Below are positions 46,601 through 57,362 of a DNA stretch of 64,000 nt, piece by piece. The number at the start of each line of letters is the position of its first letter. The first letter of the stretch is position 1. The position numbers and the translations under genes were made by a program. The notes under the pieces were generated by a model. The model was not told where the DNA came from. It searched no databases and worked only from the letters and a program-made list of their open reading frames with translations. Source of the DNA: Anthonomus grandis grandis (taxonomy: Eukaryota > Arthropoda > Insecta > Coleoptera > Curculionidae); contig NC_065548.1 of NCBI RefSeq assembly GCF_022605725.1, positions 18,385,644-18,449,643 on the forward strand, read 5' to 3'.

Positions 46601-49600
46601 GTGTTGCCAGTCGAAAGAATTCAGGGTGTCCCAGCTATCCAGAAGAAGAACAGCTGGATATTAAAGCACCTATAGTAAGAGATCCACAACAGTCGGATCC
46701 GGTAAAGTTAAAGGGGCGTCTAAACACCGATTTTTTTTTGAAAATTTTTACATAGAATGATGAGTTTGAACATTTTGTTGATAAAAAAGTGAGGATAAAG
46801 AAAAAAATTTTAAAAATTTTAAAGGATTTTCTACTTACGTATAATTCACAATTATTGTTTTTGGATACAAAATTATACTACCAAAAGTAATTTAGAATGC
46901 TCTTTATTCAACTTAAACATCAAAAATCTCTTAAGACAAACGCGTAAATAAACACTATTCATTATCTGAATATAATAACAGGTCTACATCTTTGGTATCT
47001 TCTTCATTGTCATCTGCCATACTTGTCTCTGGTAACTGTTCTTCTGGCTTTTCCGCTAATGTCTTCTTTTTTTCTATTGAAATAGCCGCCTTACTACCAG
47101 AACTTTTCTGTTTTTTACTTTTTCCTTTGCCCTTTCCTTCATATTTAATATTATTATAGAATTCGTGATATATTGGAGGAATAAACTCCAATAAGGATTG
47201 TAAGTTCTTCCACTTAGCTTCTTTTATTTTTATAGCCCTTTCGTTTAGCAAAGAAAATGAATTTTTAAAGTTTAAATTTGGCCTACTTGTTGTTTTGCAA
47301 GGACAGAGACATGTATAAAATAGCACCATTGGATCCAATAATGATTTGTGTTTAAAAGAAAATGTCTCTGCCTCTTTTGAATAAAAGAAGTACTGAATTT
47401 CCCTCCATCTGATTACATGATTATCAATATCTTTTTTAGGGTCACTTATAATTTGGTTTAATTGAGCAAAACTATAAAAGTCTTCCCTTTTCATCTCATG
47501 TTTTTTAGAATTCTTCTTCAAATTTTTTAGAAGATTGTTGTATGACGGTCATCCAGTATTCTGGTATAAAAATTTGCGGTATTTTACGTTTAACCTTTTC
47601 AATAATACCAAAATCCTGGTCACATTCCATAAACGTATGTCCGGGCTCCAAAAATTTGTGATGAATCTCTTGAATTTTAGTAGATTTTACCAGGAACATA
47701 AATAATTTTGCTATATTTTTATTTTTATTTTGTCCACCACAGGAATCACTATAAGCTATTATTTTAGTGATAGTTGGAGGTAGAACTTCATTGATAAAAT
47801 GAATCAAACATGAACCAATTTCTTGTGATCCTCTCGATGCAACTGTCTCGTTCCAAACATACATATGCGATTTTCCAGTTACCAGGTTATGTACACAGAA
47901 GTTATTTGAAATGAAGTCCTTGAATGAAATGAAGAACATTGAAGTCCAGAGTTGCCTAAGATAAAAAACTTTTGAGGTGGTTATAAGTGGAGTGGGTAGG
48001 GCTTGCTGGAGATCAAAGCACACCACATATGTGTCAGCAGAATCTTTATTTTCCAGAATATCTGACTTTTTCACAGCCAATGCCTTCTCAGCTTTTCTAT
48101 GATGAAAGTCCTGTTGTATTTTTACCTCCTTGATCTTAATTTCGTCTTTAGAATGTTTAATAATATTTGCATAGCTATCACACCTACTGCACGTGTCGGA
48201 ATTAGGGCGGTGAAATCTGAAATTAAATTCTGTATTAAATATGTATCTCTAATAAGATTCTTTCACAGGAGTAGCATTGCTCTCTATGCAATACTCTTTG
48301 TACAAACTATACATTTTTTTAAAAATTCAGGTCTGATGCCAGATATCGGGTGTTTAAATTTGATTTCCTTGAGTAATGGGATGTGTACTTAGGTAACATT
48401 TGGATATGTTCCATTACTAATTTTCGACGTGCAGGATCCATTTTTCTGCCAGGACCTATACCTCTCTTGTCCTTGGCGCATATGCGATTTATATCCGTTA
48501 TTGCACAAACCGTTGTAAACCTTTTGCTACTTATGTCAAGGGTTTTGAGAAAAAATATCTTACACACTCGCTTATGTCGAAGGTATATTTCAGTACTAAA
48601 CTGCTTGTTAGTAGCGGCGTTGTTTCGTTTTCTTTAAACGTCTTTTTTCCTTATGCATGAAGAAATAAAACCATTTTGTAGATTGTAATCGGCCAATGCA
48701 TAAAACTGTTGAAATATTTCTTGTCTGTCATCTTCAGAAATATTTGTGCTACACTTGTATCTGCAAGTGTGTTCATAGGGCTTAACACTACGTTGGATAT
48801 GTGGCTTATTTTTATGACCAATATACGCTTTTCCTGAATTTCTAAGCGTTTTTTTTTACCTTAATATTCCAGGCACTTTCATTCCGCTTGCTTTTTCTAC
48901 TTAATTTCTTTCTTTGAAGAGCGTCACTGGGTCCAGCTACATCTTTATTGGAGGCGTCACTACCTAAATCAGAAAACACTGCACTGTTATCTGAAAATAA
49001 AAATCAGTATTTTATTACACATTAATAAATTTAAAAACATATATGAGCAAAAATTAGGTACCTATTTTAAGCAAAATATTTTATTTACCTGTTACTTGAG
49101 TGTATCTTTCTGCTAAATCAACATCATCATTGGAAGTATCACTTTCAGGTATGTAATCGCTGTCTTCATCGGTGGCAAATGGATCGGAAAGTTCGTGTAC
49201 AAAATTAACCAAACTACGTTATGTTATATATACATAAACTATAAAAGCCACAGGTCTGCGAAGAAGCAGTTATTTTAAAGTATTACCGGTTAAAAAAAAA
49301 CCTAACCTAAAAGTTTGTTTACCTTGTGAAATTTCGTTTTCCATGCTTTTTTAATGTAATTTAGAAAGGCAGCACTTAATTCTTATGCACTCAAACGTTT
49401 TTGGACATAAAATATAACAACACCAGGTAGAAACCATAAAAAACACACAATATAGTTTTTAAACATTCGACGTTATTGGTTTAAACACAAAGTTATTATT
49501 TCACCTGAGTGGTTTAAGTTGGAATAAAATGGGTACAAGTGCACTTGCATCCCTTTTATTTTGAACAAAGTTCCGCTTTTAGATACATAGTATTACTCAC

Positions 49601-52600
49601 TCATAGATGGCGGCACAAGTTTGAAAATCACTTGTATCTCTTTTGTACCAAACAAATGTGAACTTCAGGTAGTAATCTAAGTACTTATCCCAGATTTCGT
49701 TAAAATTGTACTTATACCCCTTTTATTCTAAACGCCTCCATTACACCCGGCTTAACTACACTCTATTTGCGACTAGCCATCACGTTGATCATTATATATG
49801 CTATTAATTGAAATTTTAAGCCTTAAGTAACCAAATTCTGTAACTTAGAAGGATTTACATCACTTCTTTGGGTCATAAACACAAATTTCCACACGCAAAT
49901 CAGGAATATCAAATATGTAAATACGGATTAATTCATAAATAAAAAATACTGTCAAATGTCACTTACGTCAACAAATATTATTTTATTATTTATTGGAAGT
50001 GGCTACTGCATTAGTACGATTATCGTAATTTTCTGTCGTGTCTCATTACAGGTAAGTATTATATATAAGTAAGTAAAATTAAATATCTTAACTTATAACA
50101 CTTGATAAATGTGTTTTGTTCATGTAATGTAAAATCTAACTATAATATGCCTTCATTATCTACAAAATATGTAATTATAGGGGTACAAAGCGATAAAAAA
50201 TCCTATATATTTACAATTTTAGCCCCCAAAAAGTTCCAAAATTACCCCAATATATATATTTTTGAATTATAGCAAAATCAAGAGCTAAAAATCCTTGTGC
50301 AAGCCGGCAATAATTATGTATTTAACGTATGTAGAAAAATCTTCATAATTTCCAAAGTTTTGTATTTTTTTCAATCATCCTCACTTTTTTAGCAATATTT
50401 TGACCTCTCAACATTCTATGTAAAAATTTTCAAAAAACGATGTTTTTATCGTCGTTTAGAAGGAGTCTACCGCCATTATGTGGCAGTTATGAATTATAGT
50501 CAGTAGCTTTGTACCAAAAGTAACATCTTACAGTAACTTCACACTGTTGTCATCAGGCCCGAGGTGACCTGAAGTTCGGTGATGTAAAGAACGGCTTATT
50601 TTATCGAGGTTTTTAGACGTCCCTTTAGCTTTACCGGACCCCAACAGTCTACTTCCACAGTTGGTGACAAGTTTAATATATCTTCTGCTACTGTGAAAAG
50701 GGTACTTAAAAAAACATAAATTTCATCCGTATAAAATTCAAAAGCTTCATCAATTGACAGAACATGATCCTGATCAACGTATGGTATTCTGCAAAGTAAT
50801 AACCGAGAGAACAGAACTTAGAACATTGAAAGGCTAGAATTAGTAAACAACAACTTTGTTTGAGTCCAACATGTGCACAGGGGCAAGAGGGGTGTTCTGT
50901 TTACAAACATATTTGCCGATTCTCAGTTGTCAAGTCGACGCAAATTTCCAACGGAGAAAATTTTAAGCTATAATTTAACAACCATTATAACGTTAATTTA
51001 AATTATTTGTGTTGTCTTTTATAGCAAGATTTAAAATAAAAAGTATAAATACCACAATTAACCTATTTTAAGAATAAATATAATATCCTTAAGCAAAAAA
51101 AAAACAAAATTATTAACATTCTTATCCCTAAAACTGCTTCTAAAAAATTTGAAGCGACAACACCGGAGCTTAAGCGCCTGAGCCATACGCGTAGTGTCAT
51201 CTGTCAAACGGCTTTTTGTTTATTTTCGGGATTCGTGTATTTTCTTTTATATTTGGTTTAAAAAGGAAAAAGGCCACATTTTAGTGTTTTTTTAATTTGT
51301 TAGGATGGCAAAAACTTGTGTTGTTTGTGCCGCATCATGATAAAAAGGTGATTCAAGCCGATCTTTTCACATGTAAGTACCGATACTTTCATAACATCAC
51401 ATCATAGGGTTACCATCATCATAAACGTAGAATAGGGGATCTTATAAATATAAACCTAATAAAAACTTGAATGCGAAAGTGTGCGTAAAATACCAAAATA
51501 TTTATATTTTTAAATCTAAATATTTTTTTGAACATATTCATCTATCAATAGGCTATAAAAAATATAAAACTAGAATTTTGTCCCTGGTTTTATTACAGGA
51601 TTTTATGTTTTTTTTTGTTGTTTTGAGAGAAAGAAGGCATAATACCCATGGACCTATCTATATATAGTTATGTTTTTTTAATATAGACATTAGGTAGATA
51701 GATGAAATTACTAATTTTTTATTGCCTAAAGAATTTTGAAATTTATTTAGATATTGATATCTATGTATAAAGTTAATTTTGTCTTTCCTTAAAATTTGGT
51801 TATAATTTTTTTTTTTTTTTACCATATTGCAACTTACAATAATATATATAGTAATTGGCACCACATATTAATTTATTACTGTAATTTTTTCTGCTTTTTG
51901 ATTAAATATTAAATACTTATTATAGATTGCCTAATCCTAATATATGCCCAAAGGGAACAATGGATTTCATTAATGGAAATCAACACAATTAAAAAGAACA
52001 TATTTGTTCAGATCACATCCTTAGAAGTGATTTCTTATATAAGGAAGATAATATGATCAGTAGCCAGACTTTATTAAAAAAATCAGCTCTACCTCAAAGG
52101 TAATTTTTTTTAAATATATTTTTCTAGCATAAGAAAATCGTTACAAAAAGTATTAGTGTTACTCATATAAGCTTTATTTATATCTAATACTTATTAAATT
52201 AGGTATGTGTGTAAAACTATTTTTTTACTAGGATTTCTGATGCTTTGGTTAAAAACACAGCAGCCGATAATTCAGTTAATTTACCAAGAGATTTACCCTT
52301 CAAAGCTGCAGGGGTAGTTTTCCTGAAGAGTGCAAACAATTCTTTAGCTTCCAAAATGGTATATAGTATAAACAGTGAATCTAATATAGACAAGTATGGA
52401 TAATTGAAATAGATTAATATTCTTGATACACCAAATTTTGTATAATTACAGATCTGATCATTCATCATCAACAATAACTGCATCTGAGATTAATAGTTAC
52501 CGTGGGGTCTAGGTCAACAATTACTATTTCTCATCCAAACCGTTTTTGTTTAACTGCTACACATTCCCTGACTCTGCCAAGGAAAAGGTAAAAATACACT

Positions 52601-55600
52601 CAAAATAGACTACTAGTTTTATGCTATGTATCATCCTATTCTATATATCTTATTTAAAAGTGATATAGTATTTTATTGTGTTATATTTGTTTAATTAAAA
52701 TGCAATTATTGGAATAAATTGGATTATCATAATACATTTTTTAAATTTTTTCTTTTTAATTTTGGTAATACTATATTTTCATGTATATTATTCTAGGGTA
52801 AAATCAAAATGATATCCTGAGGACCTAAGCACTGATGATTCCACCGTTTCAAAAGCTAAATCACTTGTCACCAAATTATGGAAAAAAAATGAATGAAATA
52901 ATATGAAACAAAAAATTAAAATTCGAAGATTGCAACAAACAAATTTGCGCCAAAGAAATTGAATTAGATGTCTCAAGTCATTATGAAAATACTTATGAAA
53001 TAATAATATGATTTTCCAGAAAGCCCAACATACTACATATTTTATTTGACTTGTAAAAGTACTTGTTTGTATATTACTACTAATAAACTATCTAATCTAA
53101 TCTATTGTACATAGTCTTTATTCTTAGGTAATCCTTGTTTTTTAGTATAAATTAATATGATATAATAATTGGTATTAGGTATTATATAGGTCACTGTTAA
53201 ATGTCTCAAAACCATTGTACAGGCTAAATACTCATAATAAAAATCTTATAACCTATAAAAAACCTGCAACTCCTTCACAATTTGAACATCCTTGTAGTTT
53301 TAACTCTTACCGCTGAAGCAATACTGTCCCTTTGAAAAAGTCAGCACCATAGAAGTATATATTATGTGATGTAAAACTGAGTTTTGTCCAATATAACAAT
53401 AACAATAAAATTTTGCGAAATGTTAAAAATTTGTGTCTTAAAACATGATTTTTTAGAAATCTATAATATTATATTAATAAAATATTTAATTTCCATAAAA
53501 ATGCTTTGACAAAAATGCTGCCTTTTATTAGGACCTTCCTCTAACGAAGTCCGTTAAAAAAACACATAAATAGCTCATAAATGGTAATATTACTTATACT
53601 CAAACTCTATAATAATTAATTAAAATTTATCAGGTAAATATTTGTTGACGACGTCACTGGTAGAGAGTGCTCGTATCCGTGGCATCAACAATGCGATCGA
53701 GCGGCGTTGCGATGCCATTACCGTTTTCTCGTTTCTTTGTACTTTATTTTCATTTATTTAAAGTACATATATTGACTTCGATATAGTGTATCTTATCAAA
53801 ATTATTTTAAAAAAATGCTTGATATTTTATTAAATAAAAAATATAGGGAGCAGTAGTATTGTTTTGAGCCTTCGGAAACAACTAAAAATTTTTATGATAT
53901 TATAAAGTGATTATTGCCATTTCTCTATAAGCATTTGGGATCATGGCATCATTGCCCATAGTTCCACGGCATGCTACTTCTAGCCTTTCAATGTTCTAAG
54001 GAACAGAACGTCAACCTGCTTATGTGAAGAACGTCCTTTTTTTAATGGTAATTTTCGTAGACAAAATGTCCGTTATTGGAGCAACGTAAACCCCCACATA
54101 TTTCGTAAAACACACACACAATACCCATAAAAAATAAATGTGTGGGCTGGCATATTAGAGAATCACATTGTTGAGCCTCTCTTTTTAGACCAAAATTTGA
54201 CAGAGGACCTTTATTAAAACATGTTGGAAAATACAGTAGAACCACTGATCCTTGAGGTTATTGAAGTTTTTTTCAGTTTTTCAACAAGATAGGGCATCGG
54301 TTCACTTGAGCAGAAATGTTAAAAAATATTTGACTAATACTTACCATAATCGGTGGATTGGTCGTCGAGGGCCTACCGTTAAATATTATTAAAGACTTAA
54401 TATTCCAAGGCCATAAAGCATTCAGTGGGAGCTTTCAAACGGTGTATCGCATGACCCCCCTTTCTATTTAACTTTATTTTTCAATATGACGTCGTGCCGC
54501 TATTTTGAAGTTTTGCGAAATGAGCTAGGAACCAAAAAGTAGTATTTAGGTTGCAAATGATGTGTGCCAAATTTTAAATTTTATCATTCAAGCTTATGGG
54601 AATAAAAATAATTGCTACCTGAAAATTGCCACTTATCACCTGATAGCAGCTAGAAATTAAAAAAAAACTCGCAGTGGTCCTTCAGAGTCACCCTAAAATT
54701 CAGTTGCTTCAAGGAGTTGGATTACTCTTCAATTAAAGCTTATATTTAGAAAATAATAATTCAAGGTATCAACGAATTCAAACTAATATTTAGTATTCTT
54801 TGCAATGAGTATAACAAAAAAGGGATATATGTAATAATATATTGTTTGTAAAAATCGAAAAATGAAGAAGTCATTGATGATTGGTTTCTAAAATTAAAAT
54901 GAATTCAAACTACTTCTTTAAAAAATACAAAAGAAGATCTCATTTTCAATTCGAGTAGAATATAAATGCTTGCAACTTTTGATATCATCTTCACTTGTTC
55001 ATGAATTCTTTACAGTATTCATGACTTAGTTTAACAAAGATGAATATAGATTCATTCATAGAATATAGATAGAAACTGTACTTTTTAAAGCAAAAAGCAT
55101 CTTTGGAGATCTGCAATGGCTTAAAATGTTATTAATTAATTTTTGTCCCTTTCCATAATAATAACTAAAATTTTACAAGTATTTGAATAAATCATTAATT
55201 GATTCAGCTTGTTTCCTCTTTGTTTCCGTACTATACAAGGATGGTCAAGGAAGGCTTTTGCAATATTTGTCGATTGAAATGAAAGGTTTACTATTTATCG
55301 GCAGTAATGTATAGGAGGACTGCATAAGCAGTTTGAGTTACAAAAAGTTGACAATATTCATTGGAAAATTTCTCTATACTTGGTCAGAAGACTTTGATGA
55401 ACAATGGAGACCACACCAAATAGCTGATAAGGATATCGTAGGATTCTAGAAGTGCCGCTATAGATGGAGCAACCTCAGTGGAGTGAGGAGTAATCTTAAC
55501 ATGGAGAGTCATGGAGAAACAACTTACAATTTAGTTAATTTTTTAAAGATATACTCATTATCCTGATTAATCTGTAAATAAGTCTAAATTATATTCACAG

Positions 55601-57362
55601 TTTATTTTCTAAAAAAATAATGGCTGCGAGAGCCTGTAATGATTCTTTAAAATCCACACTTAAATTTATGACCCAAAATTAAAAGCGAAATTATGTCTTA
55701 AAAAAAGTTTTCAGGTACTGTAAAGCAAAATACGACCCAATAATAATAATTCAAAACATCTATAGTTTCTTATTAATAGCAGCTGATTCCACGTTGACAC
55801 AGCTCCTCCTTGTAAAGATCTTGTACAACAGATCGAATTAAATAATAAAGACCGATCATATAGTTTGTCTTTGTTGTAAGAAGCTTTAGCCTCCATTAAT
55901 AACTGGTCATTATTTTTCTGATATTTTTGTTGTTTATTTATAATTCTTAAAGAATTTAGGATTAGAGTAGCTATAATACTTCACCCGAGTTTGTAATTAT
56001 TTGAATAAATACCTATATGTAAGCATTATTAATGATCTAAAGAATTTGATGGTCTGTGAATGATGGATTCTTCAAATTTTGATGTACTTGCTGGTCGCCA
56101 TTTCTTGTAAGATATAGTCACATAATGGGAAGATCAATTATATTTGTATGTTTCATTTATTTATTTTCATACATAGCTAATCTTCTCAATGAATTTGTAG
56201 ATTATCAACTTTATAATTGTCACTTTCAGGTTACGGTTTTGAGGAAAAATCAGCAAAAAAACCTCGACGAAATCGTACAACCTTTACAACAGCCCAATTA
56301 GCAGCGTTGGAAAAAGTTTTTGAGAAAACTCACTACCCTGACGCGTTCGTCAGAGAAGACTTGGCTTCTAAAGTAAATCTTAGTGAAGCCAGAGTTCAAG
56401 TAAGTAACATTAAATTTAGAATTGTATTATTGAAAGTATTTAACTAAAACTTGGACGAGGATATTTTAATTGGGATTATTTGTTGGCAGAGCTCATTAAA
56501 TTTTAAATGTTCATTTAATTAATTTAAAGCTTTCGGCGTTTATATGTGGATATTATGAACATTTTATGTATACGGTAAATATGAATAGTTAATGTTCTGT
56601 AGAGGATAATAGGTTTAATTTGATTGCCAACATCAAAATTCTCTTGAATGAAATTTCAATAATAAAGCTAGCATTTTGCTGGAGTTTAAATGGAATTTTA
56701 AGCACTAAATGTATCTAATTATTTATTTTATAGTTTGAAATACTGTGTAGTGCCGGAAGTCTAATTAAATTATCCGCTTTAATACCCTTTTGTGTATCAC
56801 ATTATGATTTTTGTGAGGTTTTAAAGTTATATTTTTATTCAGCGCCTAAGTGGATTTTTAAAATAACCACAGAATCTTATAGCACGCCTTAACTTGTTGA
56901 TATTTTATTCTTAAATTCCGTTTTTAAGTCGCAACAATTTACTGTCTCGTTAATCAAGTTTATAAACTTAAAGCTAGTTATTATATTCAATTGCAGGTAT
57001 GGTTTCAAAATCGCCGAGCGAAATTTCGGCGTAACGAACGAAGCCTCACCCTCCAAAACTCCCCAAGTGCTAAGCCGAAATCTTCCTCCCCTGTAGGAGT
57101 ACCACTTAAACCCGATGGACTTACAGTAGAAAAAGTATTTACTTACCAAAACTCTCCTAGTCATCCCACTCCTGATCTTCAATATGTTATGCCTTGGAAA
57201 TGCTCCTATACACAATATGGAGCCGAAAATATTTATACTAATAATTTAAATGGTACTGGATGTACGCTATTTTCTCCCAATCCGTTCAATTATGGAACTA
57301 ATATGTGCAATAGATTAGCGGATATGAGTGGTATTAGATATAGACAAGAATTTAATTTATAG
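40446..57362 (+). CDS. Prrx-type paired-like homeobox gene, 3 coding exons (239 aa)
   Basis: A nuclear DNA-binding transcription factor of the Prrx family, the group of vertebrate Prrx1/2 and Drosophila CG9876. Exons 40446-40629, 56230-56399 and 56997-57362 total 720 nt with matching phases (1, then 0) and GT-AG introns. Exon 1 encodes [13 protein letters not shown] (about 37-49), resembling the conserved N-terminal Prrx motif (FSVSHLL). The homeodomain is residues 73-132 (RRNRTTF...[10 protein letters not shown]...[15 protein letters not shown]) with Q50, N51 and the paired-class intron between HD residues 46 and 47. Exon 3 gives a 120-residue tail rich in S/P/N; I see no clear OAR motif. 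The first intron is 15.6 kb and full of transposons. A 5' UTR acceptor at 40295 suggests an upstream non-coding exon. Assignment to Prrx rather than another paired-like family rests on the HD sequence and the N-terminal motif; fairly sure. Confidence 0.9.
40764..40810. repeat. Perfect 23-bp palindrome in intron 1
   Basis: CAAAGTTTACTGAATAAAATACT is followed after one A by its exact reverse complement. It lies 134 bp inside intron 1. With a 1-nt spacer the RNA would need to open the centre to form a loop. It may be the joined ends of a lost transposon or a cruciform site. Confidence 0.9.
40811..45950. other. Intron 1 of the homeobox gene, first part
   Basis: No coding exon or complete transposon recognised. 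A less AT-rich block at about 45090-45340 (CpG-containing, with TTTATGACTTGAG and CTCGGTACC stretches) stands out and could be an intronic enhancer; this is composition-based only. Position 43385-43430 resembles a badly decayed Penelope hammerhead. Confidence 0.4.
46687..46694 (+). repeat. Left 8-bp target duplication of the 46.7-kb element
   Basis: CAACAGTC, repeated exactly at 50642-50649. It lies inside the mariner-like frame at codons reading DPQQS. Confidence 0.9.
46695..50641 (-). mobile_element. DNA transposon carrying a DUF7869-type gene
   Basis: A 3947-bp element with diverged terminal inverted repeats: GGATCCGGTAAAGTTAAAGG at the left, GGGTCCGGTAAAGCTAAAGG at the right (read inward). 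Further subterminal homology (TTGAAAATTTTTACATAGAAT; AAAAAAGTGAGGAT) is at 46735-46802 and, inverted, at 50375-50460. The right side has about 110 extra bp between the outer and inner blocks. It is flanked by exact 8-bp duplications CAACAGTC. It carries one gene on the minus strand, now a pseudogene. The 8-bp duplication recalls hAT and P elements, but the protein is of neither family. Confidence 0.85.
46955..49344 (-). pseudogene. DUF7869-type transposase-like gene, decayed
   Basis: A spliced gene on the minus strand. Exon 1 MENEISQ (49344-49323), an acidic exon [16 protein letters not shown] (ending 49089), then a long exon from 48990 to the stop at 46955. The protein has a Cys-rich [20 protein letters not shown] block, [28 protein letters not shown], and the core [40 protein letters not shown]. 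The D..., D..., H/D acidic residues suggest an RNase H-like nuclease fold; that is inference. It ends in a Lys/Ser-rich acidic tail. Breaks: a frameshift in an A-run near 48850, stops near 48637 and 48249, and a frameshift near 47510. The join of exons 1 and 2 is out of frame by one with the sites I chose. DUF7869 is my best family recall; the catalytic chemistry is not known to me. Confidence 0.78.
50642..50649 (+). repeat. Right 8-bp target duplication of the 46.7-kb element
   Basis: CAACAGTC, directly followed by TACTTCCACAGTT, which continues the mariner-like frame. Confidence 0.9.
50817..54000 (+). mobile_element. P-like DNA transposon with THAP-domain remnant
   Basis: A 3184-bp element with inverted ends CTTAGAACATTGAAAGG (left) and the same sequence read inward on the right. 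It is flanked by exact 8-bp duplications GAACAGAA (50809-50816 and 54001-54008). A THAP-type zinc finger coding segment near the left end together with an 8-bp duplication is the combination known from P elements. The nuclease domain is not recognisable, so the copy is non-autonomous. Confidence 0.82.
51305..52980 (+). pseudogene. THAP zinc-finger transposase remnant
   Basis: Exon 1 (51305-51372) reads [11 protein letters not shown], two stops (TGA TAA), [10 protein letters not shown]. After a GT-AG intron, exon 2 (51926-52099) gives LPNPNIC, a W-less DFINGN segment, then [17 protein letters not shown] and LLKKSALP. The C-x2-C ... C-x2-H ligands of a THAP finger are all present (CVVC and CSDH). 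Further exon-like pieces at about 52450-52588 and 52798-52980 have stops; the last includes [18 protein letters not shown], like the coiled coil after THAP domains. At least four stops show it is dead. Confidence 0.8.
54620..56229. other. Last part of intron 1 of the homeobox gene
   Basis: AT-rich, no exon recognised. It ends with acceptor TTGTCACTTTCAG at 56229. A short ATG-initiated stretch at 56062 followed by a GTAAGA donor does not join in phase with exon 2. Confidence 0.45.
56230..56399 (+). CDS. Prrx-like gene, coding exon 2 (homeodomain N-part)
   Basis: 170 nt after acceptor CACTTTCAG, ending at CAA|GTAAGT. It encodes residues 62-118, including homeodomain positions 1-46 (helices 1 and 2 and the start of helix 3). 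Confidence 0.93.
56997..57362 (+). CDS. Prrx-like gene, coding exon 3 (helix 3 and C-terminus)
   Basis: Follows acceptor TATATTCAATTGCAG. Begins [16 protein letters not shown] (the DNA-recognition helix with Q50) and runs to TAG at 57362. The C-terminal 105 residues contain [11 protein letters not shown] and end IRYRQEFNL. Confidence 0.93.
   Translation, partial: VWFQNRRAKFRRNERSLTLQNSPSAKPKSSSPVGVPLKPDGLTVEKVFTYQNSPSHPTPDLQYVMPWKCSYTQYGAENIYTNNLNGTGCTLFSPNPFNYGTNMCNRLADMSGIRYRQEFNL

Larger units (their letters stand above)
46510..54385 (+). pseudogene. Interrupted mariner-like (DUF4817-type) transposase
   Basis: N-terminal part at 46510-46694: [41 protein letters not shown] (helix-turn-helix region). 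Middle part at 50650-50816: [20 protein letters not shown], then [20 protein letters not shown] and ending at ITERTE. C-terminal part at 54009-54385: RQPAYVKNV, a decayed [37 protein letters not shown] and [10 protein letters not shown]. Stops and frameshifts occur even apart from the two insertions. The parent is the same transposase type as the copies at 12, 16.5, 20 and 26 kb. Confidence 0.82.
45955..54605 (+). mobile_element. Mariner-like element split by two nested transposons
   Basis: Inverted repeats of about 200 bp (about 45955-46155 and 54395-54605; shared blocks include CCTAAATACTACTTTTT and AAAGCTCCCACTGAATGCTT) enclose a transposase gene on the plus strand. Its pieces lie at 46510-46694, 50650-50816 and 54009-54385. 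Two later DNA transposons occupy 46695-50641 and 50817-54000. When the nested elements and one copy of each 8-bp duplication are ignored, the reading frame continues directly across both sites, which fixes the insertion order. Confidence 0.85.

Noticed and set aside
56062..56112. ATG-initiated segment followed by GTAAGA, as an alternative first exon of the homeobox gene
   Set aside because: Joining it to the exon at 56230 puts the homeodomain out of frame.
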